Assembly: GCA_028571685.1 (NCBI GenBank)
Contig: CM053141.1
Location: forward strand, 56,232,333-56,296,332
Direction: 5' to 3'
Source: Heterohyrax brucei
Lineage: Eukaryota; Chordata; Mammalia; Hyracoidea; Procaviidae
DNA: 64,000 nt
A program made the position numbers and the translations under genes. Each line of letters opens with the position of its first letter. Position 1 is the first letter of the stretch. Below are positions 44,901 through 55,990 of the stretch, piece after piece. The notes beneath the pieces were generated by a model. That model saw nothing but the letters and a program-made list of their open reading frames with translations. It had not been told where the DNA came from and did no database searches.

Positions 44901-45535
44901 TGAGAGATACTGGTCTGTAATTTTCCTTTTCTGTGCTGTCTTCACTTGGTTTGGGTATTAGAGTTATGCTGGCTTCATAAAATAAGTTTGTGAGTATTCC
45001 ATCCTTTTCTATGCTCTGAAATACCTGTAGTAATCATGGTGTTAACTTTTCTCTGAAAGTTTGGTAGAATACTCCAGTGAAGCCATTAGGGCCAAAGCTT
45101 TTACCTTTGGGGGGGGGGGCGTAAAGTGGAGGAGGGGTTGAGTTTTTTAATCACCTTTTCAATCTCTTTTTTTGTTATGGGTTTATTCAGTTGTTCTACC
45201 TCTCCCTATGTTAGTTTAGGTAGGCATTGTTTTTCTAGAAATTCATCCATTTCCTCTAGTTTTTCAAATTTGTTACATTAGTATATTTTTTCATAGTATT
45301 CTGTTATGATTTTTTTAAAATTTCAGTTGGGTCTGTTATATTGCTCATTTCACTTCTTATTTGGGCTATTCTCCTGGTTTTTTTTTTTTTTTTATTGCCT
45401 GTTTGGTCAATGGTTTATAGATTTTGTTGCTCTTTTCAAAGACCCAGCTTTTAATCTTGTTAACTCTTTCAATCATTTTTCTATTCTCCAATTAATTTAG
45501 TTCTCCAATTTTTATTGTTTTTCAAAATGCTTTTT
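42000..45535 (-). mobile_element. L1 with 3'UTR and most of the ORF2 RT/C-terminal region
   Basis: 3'UTR about 42000-42880, ORF2 C-terminus 42880-43440, reverse transcriptase to about 45500. Frame 44901-44671 gives [20 protein letters not shown] and later [11 protein letters not shown], the RT motif-A region. Frame 44517-44113 gives [20 protein letters not shown], then [15 protein letters not shown] where FADD is expected, so the catalytic core is lost. The endonuclease domain and ORF1 are absent. It lies head-to-tail with the L1 at 40058-41955. Confidence 0.9.
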
Positions 45536-46355
45536 TCTCAAGGACAACATGGGGGGGAGCAGACTTGCTATGATAGTTTACTAAGTACTTCATACTGTTC
45601 AGTGTTGTACTCCACAGATTAAGAAGGATAAACCAGACATGGGTTCTTCCCTTAATATGCACATATATTTGGTTAAGAACTATTTCTACTGATATACTCC
45701 ATAATTCTGTTCATCAACCTCTCTCTTCTCACATTGCACTAGGACTTTACACTGGTTCAGTCATAGCTAATGAAGTAAAACTGCAACACATCCAAATTCT
45801 GAAAATTTGGGTGATCCAAGACCATGACTGGCAGAGAAAGATTATAGGTTGAAGCCCTGGAATAGGAAAGTAGATAGAGGCATAGTGAACCCATTCAGGA
45901 GCCTGATGCATGACACTGGATTACTGCCAGGATTGAAAAGAGTGACAAACATTTTAAGTGGCATGGTGTGCTACCATCTGTAAGCATGGCACTGCTGTTT
46001 TTCACTTTGCACAAAATGGGACAATCAAGAGATGTGATTGCTATGCAACAGAGATGCTGCCCTTGTTTACCAAAAAGATTATATTTTTAGCAGGGCTTTG
46101 ACCTGTAATTTTTCCCATTCTGGTTACAGTTCTGGTTCACCCACAGTTTTGAAACTCAAGTCTGTTCCAGTGTTGCTTTGTGAGGCATGATTAAACCAGT
46201 AATAACTGGTTGAAGCCCTACATTACACATTTTCTGTACTCACATGGTATCATATACCTCTATTATCCTGAAAACATTCCATTTGATTGCTTTCATTCAA
46301 TTTTCTCCTGAGCCCTAATACACTTACTTTTTACATGTCTCTCATATATCCTCTT
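45536..46355. other. Intronic sequence, unclassified
   Basis: Medium-GC sequence with no recognised repeat or exon. Confidence 0.45.
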
Positions 46356-46359
46356 CTAG

Positions 46360-46760
46360 ATGTTCCCCAGGTGTTTTAAACTCATCTTGTCCCCAAATCA
46401 ACTCATTCTAACCATGTACCCTTTTCAAAGCCAGTCTGCTTTTTAATCCTGAATTTCCTGTCAGGAGATCAGCAGCCATTCAAAATGTACTTCTTGTTTG
46501 TTTGTTAATTTTAACTTCTTCTCTCTTAAGAGTCAATAACCACTAAATTTTGTTCCCTCCTCTATATGTGAACTACAACTGTCACACCCTTGGATACTCT
46601 GTAAACTCTACTATGCATTCATTTTCTTCTGGCTGTTTCCCCTCTGTTCCACTCCTGGTTTACCCAGAAAATGTCTCAATTTCAAGTTGGAACTTAAACG
46701 TTCTTTCTGCTATGAAGCATTCTTTATTTTATTTTTATAAAATTGCTTTCTCCATGATAG
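46360..46760 (+). mobile_element. L2 LINE fragment
   Basis: ccaggtgttttaaactcatc, ttgtccccaaatcaactca and the following cysteine-codon-poor stretch resemble the L2 3' ORF end in sense. Old and diverged. Confidence 0.5.
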
Positions 46761-46807
46761 GGGTACAGGAAAGTGTTAGAAATATTAAGATACTTCTAAC
46801 ACAGTAT

Positions 46808-46847
46808 GTTGTAGGATTGATTTGATGGCAATGGGTTTGTTTTTTTA
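46808..46847 (+). mobile_element. AfroSINE 3' tail fragment
   Basis: ttgtaggattgatttgatgg followed by caatgggtttgttttttt. Only the shared tail is left. Confidence 0.6.
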
Positions 46848-47485
46848 TTATGACTGCCCTGGGCTGACGACTTTTTGCATCTATGCTTTGACACTAAATT
46901 TTCTTGAAATTTTAGGTAGCTATATGATGTTCATGAATTAAAAATACTCATGTGATCTACATTATACATTCACTCAATCAACCCACAAATATTTACTGAA
47001 TGACTTTGATATAGCAGTCATATCACTTGGCACCAGTAATATAATACTGAATCTACTAGACATGCTACCCTTCCCCCCCCCATACCCAAATCATGAATTC
47101 ATAGTCTAGCAGGTCATTGAATTACAATACCTTTAGGATACTATCTCATTTATATTTTAACCTACTGTTCAAACACACACATATTTTTTTCAAAAAAGCT
47201 TATTTACTCTTCTGCCTCTCAAAGAAATGACAAAATCTAGAAAGTTAATTTTCTTTCAAATAAACTACAAATAAAGTTAATTTTATTAATAACATCATTA
47301 TCACTGCATTTAAGAAAAACCAATGCTTTTCTTGCACCTCCTAAAACAGGTTCTGCTTGTACAATATATTTGAATATTTATACAAGGCTTCAACTATCCA
47401 GAACACAGCTAAAAACTACAAGCCATGGGAAAGCCAACAGAAATGTCCTCAAAATTAACATTCTAAAGCTCACACACTTAACATG

Positions 47486-47522
<37 letters not shown>

Positions 47523-47933
47523 AGGCCACAAAGAAATTGTGCCTAGAAAAATATGTGATCACATTTATCTGTTGGCTCCCTACTCAGAGCATATCTGAAG
47601 AAGTAAATCATTATGTGGAAGACAAGGGAGAGATAGAGTGCCCCAGAGCCAGGAACATAGACAGTAGCAAAAAGGGAGCTGTAACAGAAACTAAGTCAAA
47701 CATTAAGGAAAGAAACTAAGGAAGAAAAAGAAGGGAGAGAGAAGAGAAAAATGGCTATTTTACAAATGAAGTTAATATAAAAGATAAAAACAGCAGTTGA
47801 CACCTAAGGCAGCATGGAGCTACCACTCTCCCCCTCAACAGCCCTGAGTTTCTAATGTTCATCAAATAGATGAGTATAATCATTATTTTTTTCATTTATC
47901 ATTACGGAAATTGTTAAACATATACTAATAAAC
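46848..47933. other. Intronic sequence with L2/MIR-like piece and poly(A)
   Basis: 46965-47125 resembles an old L2/MIR end (cactcaatcaacccacaaat). A run of 29 A lies at 47488-47516. It is not clearly the tail of a recognisable insertion. Confidence 0.5.
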
Positions 47934-48089
47934 GGAAACCCTGGTGGTGTAGTGGTTAAAAATTATATCTGCTAACCCAAAGGGTGCCAGTTTGAATCTA
48001 CCAGGTGCTCCTTAGTAATTCTATGAGGCAGTTCTACTCTGTTCTGTAGGGTTGTTATGAATCAGAATCAGCTCAACAGCAATGGGTGT
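47934..48089 (+). mobile_element. AfroSINE, sense
   Basis: ggaaaccctggtggtgtagt to ctcaacagcaatgggtg. Target duplication actaataaac (47924-47933) and actagtaaac (48090-48099). Confidence 0.95.
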
Positions 48090-48293
48090 ACTAGTAAACA
48101 GAAATAGTACCATGAAGCCCATCACTCAGCCTTAGCACCCACTAATCCTAGCCAATCATATCCAATTTCAGTGTCAGCCACACTATTTTCCATATTATTT
48201 TGAAGCAAATTTCAGATATTACATAATTTCACCTATAAATAATTTTGTATGGCTCTTGAAATGAAAAGCATCTTTATATAAACATAATCAAGT

Positions 48294-48797
48294 GTTATGG
48301 ATTAAAGTGTGCCTCCCCACCCAAAATATGTATCAACTTGGTTAGGGTGTCCTCCTTGTGCAGTTGTCCTCCATTTTTTTGTTGAAATTTTATGATAAAG
48401 AGGATTGGGGTGACACTGTAATGCCGCATATCCCTGATGTAACATAAAGAAACTTTCCCTGGCATGTGGCCTCTACCACCTTTTATCTTGTAAGAGAGAA
48501 AAGGAAAGGAAAGCAAGCAGAGAGTTGGGTACCTCATATCTCCAAGAAAGCAGCACCAGGAACAGAGCGACCTTTTGCAATTAAGGTTCTCATGCTGAGA
48601 AGCTACCAGACCAAGGGAAGACTGATGCATCACAAGGACCTTCCTCCAGGGCCAACAGAGAGAGTAAGGCTTTCCCTGGAGCTGATATCCACATTTTGGA
48701 CTTGTAGCCTACCAGAATGTAAGAGAATAAACTTCTCTGTATTAAAGCCATCCACCTGTGATACTTTTGCTATAGCAGCACTAGATGATGAAGGCAC
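48294..48797 (+). mobile_element. Solo LTR, MaLR/ERVL-like (copy 1 of 3)
   Basis: Starts tgttatggattaaagtgtgc and ends tatagcagcactagatgatg plus aaggca. It contains cagggccaacagagagag and a gaataaac polyadenylation-like motif near 48725. It shares ends and layout with the LTRs at 59753 (minus) and 62062 (plus). No internal viral genes are adjacent. The long open frame across it is incidental. Confidence 0.65.
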
Positions 48798-49276
48798 AAA
48801 GATACCATTATCATGTCTAAAGAAAATTAACAATAAATTCTTAATATTAACAAACATTAAAGATATTTCAGAACTAACATTTCAGAACTAAAAGTATAGT
48901 TTCAGCCATTTTCAAAATACAGAAGTGAGACGCTACTGTGGAAAGAATAAAATGTAATGATTTGTAAGTCTTAAATTAGAAAATAAAAGTGTAAGGTTTC
49001 AAACAGGATGCATAAAATATTACATCAAAATCTATTTTATATTCTTAACTGGTTAAATGTAAGACAGAAGCACCCTCTTTGCTAATGCAACAGCCAATAA
49101 ATCATAAAATAGTGGTATTGTGGTATCTTCAACTAGTTTCTTTAATCAGGAGATATTACTTTATAGAAAAATCACTTCATTAAAGTACTTTTGTTTAACA
49201 CCCTTTCAGATGTAGAGCACAATTTGACTATTCTTTCAGAGTTATATATTATCAGTTCCCAAAAAGAAGAGCAAAG
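48798..49276. other. Intronic sequence without recognised feature
   Basis: AT-rich; nothing recognised. Confidence 0.5.
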
Positions 49277-49962
49277 AATGAATTACACCTCAACATAAAT
49301 AAAATAAACTTCTCACAACCAAAATGATAAGTAACAGCACAATAAACAGGAAAAAAAAATTGCCATTGTCAAGGATTTCATTTTACTTGGATCCACAATC
49401 AACGTCCATGGAATTAGCACTCAAGAATTAAACACCACACTGCAACAGGCAAATATGTTGCAAAACACCTCTTCAGTGTTGGAAAGCAAAGATGTCACTT
49501 TGAGGACTAAGATGTACATGATCCAAAACATGGATTTTCAATTGCTTCGCATGCACGCAAAAGCTGGATAATGAATAAAGAAGATCAAAGAAGAACTGAT
49601 GCATCTAAATTGTGGTGGTGTAAATACTGAATTACCATGAACTGCCAAAAGAATAAACAAATCTGGTCTGGAAAGAAGTACAGCCAGAATGCTCCTTAGA
49701 AGCAAGGATGGCAAGACTTCACTTCACATACTCTGGACATGTTATCAGGAGGGACCAGTCTCTGGAGAAGTACATCATCCTTGGTAAGTAAAGGGTCAAT
49801 AAAAAAAGGGGAGACCCTCAGCAAGATGGATTGAGATAGTGTCAACAACAACCAGCTCAAACATAGCAACAATTATCAGTATGCAGCAGGACCAAGCACT
49901 GCTTCATTGTGCCGTACATAAGGTCATTATGAGTCAGAACCAATTAGACAACACCTAACATA
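49277..49962 (+). mobile_element. RTE LINE 3' fragment
   Basis: From aattacacctcaacataaat through gtcaaggatttcattttac, gcaaggatggcaagactt and atgagtcagaaccaattaga to the end acacctaaca. Many small deletions; non-coding. Confidence 0.9.
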
Positions 49963-50071
49963 ATATATTTAGTTACTGGGGGACTAAAGATATTCTGAAG
50001 GAATTTAATGTTAAAATTTGACTTAAATGTAATCATTCTGTAAGAGATCATAAAATCAAAAGCTCTCAACT

Positions 50072-50230
50072 AAAACTCACTGCCATCAAGTCAGGTCCGA
50101 CTCTTAGTGACCCTAGAAGTCAGAGTAGAACCACCCCATAGAGTTTCCAAGGAGCACCTGGTGAATTTGAATTGCCAATCCTTTGATTTAGCAGATGTAG
50201 CACTTGACCCACTATGCCACCAGGGTTTTC
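50072..50230 (-). mobile_element. AfroSINE, antisense
   Basis: aaactcactgccatcaagtc to actatgccaccagggtttt. Well preserved. Confidence 0.9.
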
Positions 50231-51166
50231 AAACTCAAAAGCAGGTGGGATAAAACAAATGTGGTGATACAGATTAGAGACATCTAGAATTTTATTTGGA
50301 AGACAGGCAAATTTCTATCTCTTCTTGTTATTAAAAGCCATAATTTTGAAGGAAAAGTGAATGAATATATCTCTCGATACTGGAAGTGGAAACTGGGAAA
50401 GAATGTGATACGTTTAAGTAAAACTGTGTACATGTACATAGAGGGGAGAAGGTGGCTTGCTTGGCAGAAAGCTGAAAACAACTTTAAATTAAAATTTGAG
50501 AGAGAAACATGCCTAGATAAGACCTGAAATGATAAATACCACCTTCTTCCTACGATGTCTGTCTTGGCTGGATGGCAGATGTGCTCAGATCACTGTATTA
50601 GCCCTTGGGGTATCTGGTGGGGCCTCAAATGCACTCCTCCATCCCTTATCATAACTTCTAACAACAAAGCAGTTTCTGATCATCCTGATATGTCATAAAA
50701 AAATTACCATTTTCTACGTGTCTGATGATGTGAAAAACCTCAGGAAGCACTAGTCAATGAGCTCAAGTTTACAATCGGAGGCTCTGGATGGTCCGACCTT
50801 TCTAACTTGACATCCTTCTATGTCATTTCACAGAACCTCGACGCAGGCCACAAGGAACAGCCTGTGTTTCCACCTTATTCTCATCATGGTTTCCACATGC
50901 TGCTACCTCTGCCACAACTCTCCCCTCCTCTGGGAATATCCTTTCTCCTAGACCCTGTGTGTCCAAACATAGTCCATTTTCAAGCCTTGCATTAAGCACC
51001 ACCCTTCCCCTCAAACTTGTCCTTTTATTCCATTTTTACATACTCTTTTTTTTCCACTAAAGAATCAGAGTATTTTTTCTAATCTATAGTTCTTAAAGTC
51101 ACATGTAACTTTCCATTTCGTACCATGCACACCATTTTTAGTTTGCCAACTGCAGTTTAAAACTCT
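50231..51166. other. Intronic sequence, unclassified
   Basis: 50560-51020 is GC-richer and contains short open frames on both strands, but no recognisable protein or repeat. Confidence 0.45.
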
Positions 51167-51269
51167 TTGTCAACTAAATTCATGAAAATGAGAATTTTTT
51201 ATGTGTCAAGTACTACACTAGATGCTGAGTATACAAAAATTAAGGTGGCTCTAGTATCATCACAATTAT

Positions 51270-51792
51270 CTAGCATAGTTGTTAAAGTTTTAGCCAATGC
51301 AATAAGACAGGAAACTGAGACAAAAGGTATAACCACTGCAAAGGAGACAAACAGTCATTATTTGCAAAAAGTGATTGCATACCTAAAAAACTTAAGAGAT
51401 GTAACAGAGAAATGTTTAACTAATAATATACTTTCATATGAAATGAAGGTCAGGAATGTTTTAAACGTATGTTTACAACATAAAATTAAGAAACAATATT
51501 AAATCCATGTACAAATAACTTTAGAAAATTAGCAATAAAACATGATAATAGAGAAAAGAATTCCAAAATTTGTAGGAGTAACACATACATGCACATGCAT
51601 ACACACACCTTAGTACAAACAAGGAATCAAATCATGTTTGAAGATTAAATATAATGAATATTTCCATTTTTCTAAATTTACAAATTCAATGCATTGACCA
51701 TCATAATCTCAAGTGAATCTTTTGACTTCAAAGTTCACTGGAATAATTAACAAGAAAATAGTTACATTTATAGACAATTACAAAAAAAGAGA
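51270..51792 (+). mobile_element. Old L1 ORF2 fragment, sense
   Basis: The frame from 51167 reads VLANAIRQETETKGI near 51285, matching L1 ORF2 just before the catalytic FADD. The catalytic site itself has decayed (HYLQKVIAYLKN). Near 51680 tacaaattcaatgcattgac matches a further ORF2 segment. An RTE copy sits immediately downstream. Confidence 0.65.
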
Positions 51793-52310
51793 TGTTGCTG
51801 TTGTTAGATGCCATTGAGTTGCTTGTGACTCACTGCAACCTATCTACAACAGAATGACTGATTCTGAGCGAGGTCCCCAATTGTGGGTATACTTGAGTCT
51901 ATAGTGAAACCCACTGTGTAAGTCCATCTCATCAAAGGTCTTCCTCTTTTTCACTGATCCTCTACTTTACCAACCATGATATCCTTCTCCAAGGTCTAAT
52001 CCCTCCCGTCAGTATGTCCAAAATACGTTAGATGTAGTCTTGCTATCCTTGCTTCCAAGGAGCACTCTAGTTGTACTTCTTCCAAGACAGATCTGTTCAT
52101 TCTTTTGGCAGTTTACAGCGTAGTGAATATTGTTCTCCAACACAATTCAAAGGTATTGATTTTTTTTCTGTCATCCTATTCTTTGTCCAGCCTTCGCATG
52201 TATATGATGAAACTAAAAATATCATGGCTTGGGTCAGGTATACCTTAGTCTTCCTTGAAGACTTGAACCTTTTAAAGAGCTCTTTTGCAGCAGATTTTCC
52301 TAATGCCATG
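51793..52310 (-). mobile_element. RTE LINE 3' fragment, minus strand
   Basis: Plus-strand text starts with the reverse complement of the tail (gttgctgttgttagatgcc). Minus-strand codons near 52310-52180 read LGKSAAKELFKRFKSS, KVYLTQAMIF and YTCEGWTKN. The part just inside the 3' end (51850-51930) differs from the other copies, suggesting another RTE subfamily. Confidence 0.85.
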
Positions 52311-52790
52311 CAAAAGACACAGAAATGCAAGAAAATGTTGCAATCTCAGTTACCAAAGAAATACAAAATTAAGTTATATGATATGATTTTTTACTTATCA
52401 AACAGCCTAAAAATAGAATCTAAATTATTATTTGTAACACTAAGAAAGTAGTAACAGCAAAGAACATACAGCATTAGTACTAGCAGAAATATAAATTGGT
52501 GCAAATTTTCTGAAGTCATTTGTATGATGTGTTAAGAACTTTAAAAAAAATTTATCTAGAATTTTCCAATTTTATTACCTAAGAAAATATTCAAAAACAA
52601 AATAAAAATACGTTTATAACAGCATTACTTACAATGGTAAAAATATACATGAGGAAATAACTTACATGTATAATATAGAAATGGTTAAACAGTTATAGAA
52701 CCATACATGAAATTATTATGCAGTCACATAATATTATCATGATGCAATGCTAAATAAAGAAGGCAGCAGACAAACTGCATTAAGAATTCC
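52311..52790. other. AT-rich intronic sequence
   Basis: Possibly decayed LINE 3' sequence (cagcattacttacaatggta), not assignable. Confidence 0.4.
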
Positions 52791-52794
52791 AAAT

Positions 52795-53445
52795 TTAAGA
52801 TTGAATCCTGACTACATCAGTTGCCAGTGTGTGATGTTGGACAAGTTACTTAGCTCTACTGTCTCAATTTCCTCAGAATACAAACAATATTTCCTATCTT
52901 ATAGGGCTAGAATCCCTGGTGGTGTAGTAGTTAAGTGCTACAGCTGCTAGCCAAAAGGTCAGCAGTTTGAATCCACCAGGTACCCCTTTGAAACTCTATG
53001 GGGTAGTTCTACTCTGCCTCATAGGGTTACTAGGAGAACACCATACCATACACTGCAGAAAGAACAAACAGACCTGTTTCTGAAGATGTACTGCCAGAGC
53101 ACTTCTTGGAAGCAAGAATGGCAAGGCTGCATCCTACATACTCTGGACATGAGGATCAGTTCCTGGAGAAGGACATCACACTAGGTAAAGTAGAGGGTCA
53201 GCAAAAAAGCACACACTCAAGGACATGGATTGACACAACGGCTGCAACAGTAGGCTTAAGCATAAAAATTGATTGTGGCCATGGCACAGCACTGGGCCAT
53301 GTTTTGTTCATTTGTGCACAAGGTTGTTATGAGTCAGAAAGAATTTGATGGTTTTTTTTTAAAAAAGAAACCTCATAGGGTTATAGCAAGAATTAGAGAT
53401 AGGCCATGTAAATCACCTAGCACAGAACGTATTACATAGTTAGGG
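52795..53445 (+). mobile_element. MIR, split by a SINE-RTE chimera
   Basis: 52795-52908 (gttggacaagttacttagct, tctcaatttcctcagaatac) and 53367-53445 (aaacctcatagggttatag, ccatgtaaatcacctagcac) are the two halves of one MIR in sense. The intervening 450 bp is the chimera described separately. Confidence 0.75.
52909..53360 (+). mobile_element. AfroSINE-RTE chimera
   Basis: The first ~125 bp is the SINE from agaatccctggtggtgtagt to tctgcctcatagggttac. At about 53034 it switches to RTE 3' sequence (agaacaccataccatac, gcaaggctgcatcctacata). It ends gttatgagtcagaaagaatt, then tgatgg and a T9 tail like a SINE rather than the CAA-type RTE tail. The flanks cttatagggct and ctcatagggtt may be a target duplication, but they are also MIR sequence. 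Confidence 0.7.
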
Positions 53446-54108
53446 TACAGTAGAAGGGTTATGAACAGCAACCAACAAGGCTGAAAAAATAATAGTGTAA
53501 AATAGTCATGGAGTGTGATACATATATAGCAGGAAAAAAAAGCACTGAAAGTATTGTGTTCTGGAGTTTTCAGTGGCAGATGGATGAGACTATAATCAGG
53601 ATAAATACTTACAGTGTCACATCTATACCTAAAGTCCATAAGACAACACAGACATATGGAGTTTCTGTAAAGTATCCCTAAAGGACACAGAAACTGAGTT
53701 AAATTATTTTATCATCTTTTACTATAGATTTTCAAATCATATTAAAGAGTCTGAATTCCCAAAAAGTCAGACTGAATTAGGAGTACTGACAGATGTAATT
53801 AGAAAAGATCAACAACACAATTCCAAAAAGGAGAGAAAGAGTGGCAAATGCTGGCAGCATCCACACAAGCACTGCTGATGGCCAAAAATGGGACTTATTC
53901 AGTCCTGTTAGCAGGTATATTATTAGTTTATCAATCATGCTATCAGAGCCAGATGGCATTAGATGTGGGGCTGTTATAAAGTCCTTGGTTCTGATAAATT
54001 TCCACCTTATTCAGATGACTATTTTATAACAAAAAGGATGACAAAACCAAATGTGATCATTAAAGAAAAAATGGTGGGTATGTTATCCTATAGACCATAT
54101 TACCAAAA

Positions 54109-54259
54109 ATAGTGGCATAGCAGTTAAGCACTAGGGCTGCTAACCAAAACGGTGCCAGTTCAAATCTATCAGGCATTCCCTGGAAACTCTGTGGGGCAGT
54201 TCTACTCTGTCTATAGCATGGCAGTGAGTCAGAATCAACTTGATGGCAATGAGTTTTTT
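54109..54259 (+). mobile_element. AfroSINE, sense
   Basis: aaatagtggcatagcagtta to ttgatggcaatgagtttttt, including tctgtggggcagttctactc. Confidence 0.9.
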
Positions 54260-54299
54260 AATGGGTTTTAGAAAGGATTTCAAGATAATAATGGGAGGG

Positions 54300-55990
54300 A
54301 AGGAGAAAAATAAGCCCATCAGCAGCCATCCTAAAGAGGAAGATGGTTAAAAAAGGATAAAATTATAAGAAAAAAAGTACTAAAGGTTAAAATGAATTTA
54401 TGTTTGCAAAGATGTGAAGAACAAGAGATAAGCAAAACATGATGAGGCCATAAGAACAAGGATTTTCAATCTGGAAAGAGTTAATATGAAAGTAAGTATG
54501 AATACAGAAGAGAGTATAAAGCTTCTTTAAATTAAGTCACATTTCCAGATCCAGACAGATTACGTAACAAGATAGCAGAGAAACGCAGATGTGATCACAA
54601 AACCCCTCTAAGCAATGTTATGTAACCATGGAAAACGGGAAAGTTACCAGAATACTGGTGATAAGCAAATATTGACCCAGATTTTAAAAATGGGATCATC
54701 ATCAACCACCATGAGTTCACTAAGAATAAGTCTAAGTAATTCTCAATTCCTTTTGGGCTAGCTGGCCAAGTCGGTACAGTTGGGAATGTCATAGCATGAG
54801 ATCATTTCAGCAAAATACCTGACAAGTCTTTTGTTGCAACCTTGGACAAGAAACAAAAAGAAAGATAAATCAGATAATAGTGGTTAGGTAGCACTATAGC
54901 TGATTTAAAGCCATACCCCAAAATTCATGGATTTGTACCCATGTGGAAGGGGTTGGGTCTTCTATGACAATCTGTACCAATCTTGATTCTCACAGTACTT
55001 TATACATAACTCTATTATAGCAATTATAATACTGCATTACAGTTAAATAATTACAAGTCTTTTATTCCCTATAGCCTATAAGCTCCCCGAAGGAACAATT
55101 ACATTCTAGCCACCTTGTGATCCTTACCAAGGAACATGATCCTAGCAAAGAGTAGAAAATCTGATTCAAGTTTATAAATTTTAACTGAATAAAAACTTAG
55201 AAGATACGATTTTAAGATTTACAGATGACACAAAGCTGAAAGAAACTGTAAGTTCATCGACAGAACAGAAAATTCACCAAATTTTTGACAAGCTGGAATA
55301 ATGAACCAATGCTTACGGGATGAAATCTGATAGAGGTATAAGTAATGCATGGTACTTAAAATAATATGCATGTTTTATTAAGAGCATATCCCATGTGAGA
55401 CAGTGGGATGATATGGCTCACACTGTCAGTGTTGAGAGAAAAGAAGGGCCTCAGAGATGAGAGGCACAAGTCAGACCACATTTACAACACCATGCTGAGT
55501 TCTGGACACAAATTTTATGAGGGGCCATCACAACTTAAAACTTGCCCAGAAGAAGGCAATCAAAAGGGTGACAAATCTGGAGACATGTCATATGGAAAAT
55601 AAACGAAGAAATGGAAGCTATTTAGCTTGGAAAATAGTCTTTCAAAGGAATTAATATTTAGAGTCACATTTCTGAATTACTGCCTAGGACAGATGTATAA
55701 TTTGTTAGGTGTGTCTCCATACAGCAAAACCAGGTCCATTGTAACAAAGAAGCAGAACGAAAAAATTGGCAAATTATAATGGATGAGAATAATTAAAACT
55801 ATTTAAATACCGTGTATATAAATGCTTTCTGAAACAATGAGTTCCTCACCATGAGAGCACTCAATTTAGAACTTTCCAGCCATGTGCCAGAGATTTGAAG
55901 AGAGTAAATTTCTGTTTGGTGTAACAGGTTCGACTAAGAAACACCTGAACTAACAATATGGTTTCATAATATTTTACAAGAGGAAGCAGC
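54300..55990 (+). mobile_element. L3/CR1 LINE fossil
   Basis: Diagnostic segments in order: cattttccagatcc-type start near 54540; accagaatactggtgata; gacccagattttaaaaatgg; caccatgagttcactaagaa; gatttacagatgacacaaag near 55219 (F-x-DDTKL motif region); gtcagaccacatttacaaca; atgctgagttctggacacaa; gaaggcaatcaaaagggtga; tttagcttggaaaatagtct. These follow CR1-clade reverse transcriptase and 3' ORF sequence. Frames are broken throughout; it is an old mammalian relic. Confidence 0.8.

Noticed and set aside
47488..47516. Processed pseudogene ending in poly(A)
   Set aside because: No coding similarity or target duplication could be seen upstream of the A29 run.
48466..48891. 141-codon plus-strand open frame
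   Set aside because: It lies across a solo LTR and flanking intron, with no recognisable domain; chance frame in GC-richer LTR.
50807..51014. Possible exon in GC-richer block
   Set aside because: Short open frames exist on both strands but neither has recognisable protein content or paired splice sites.
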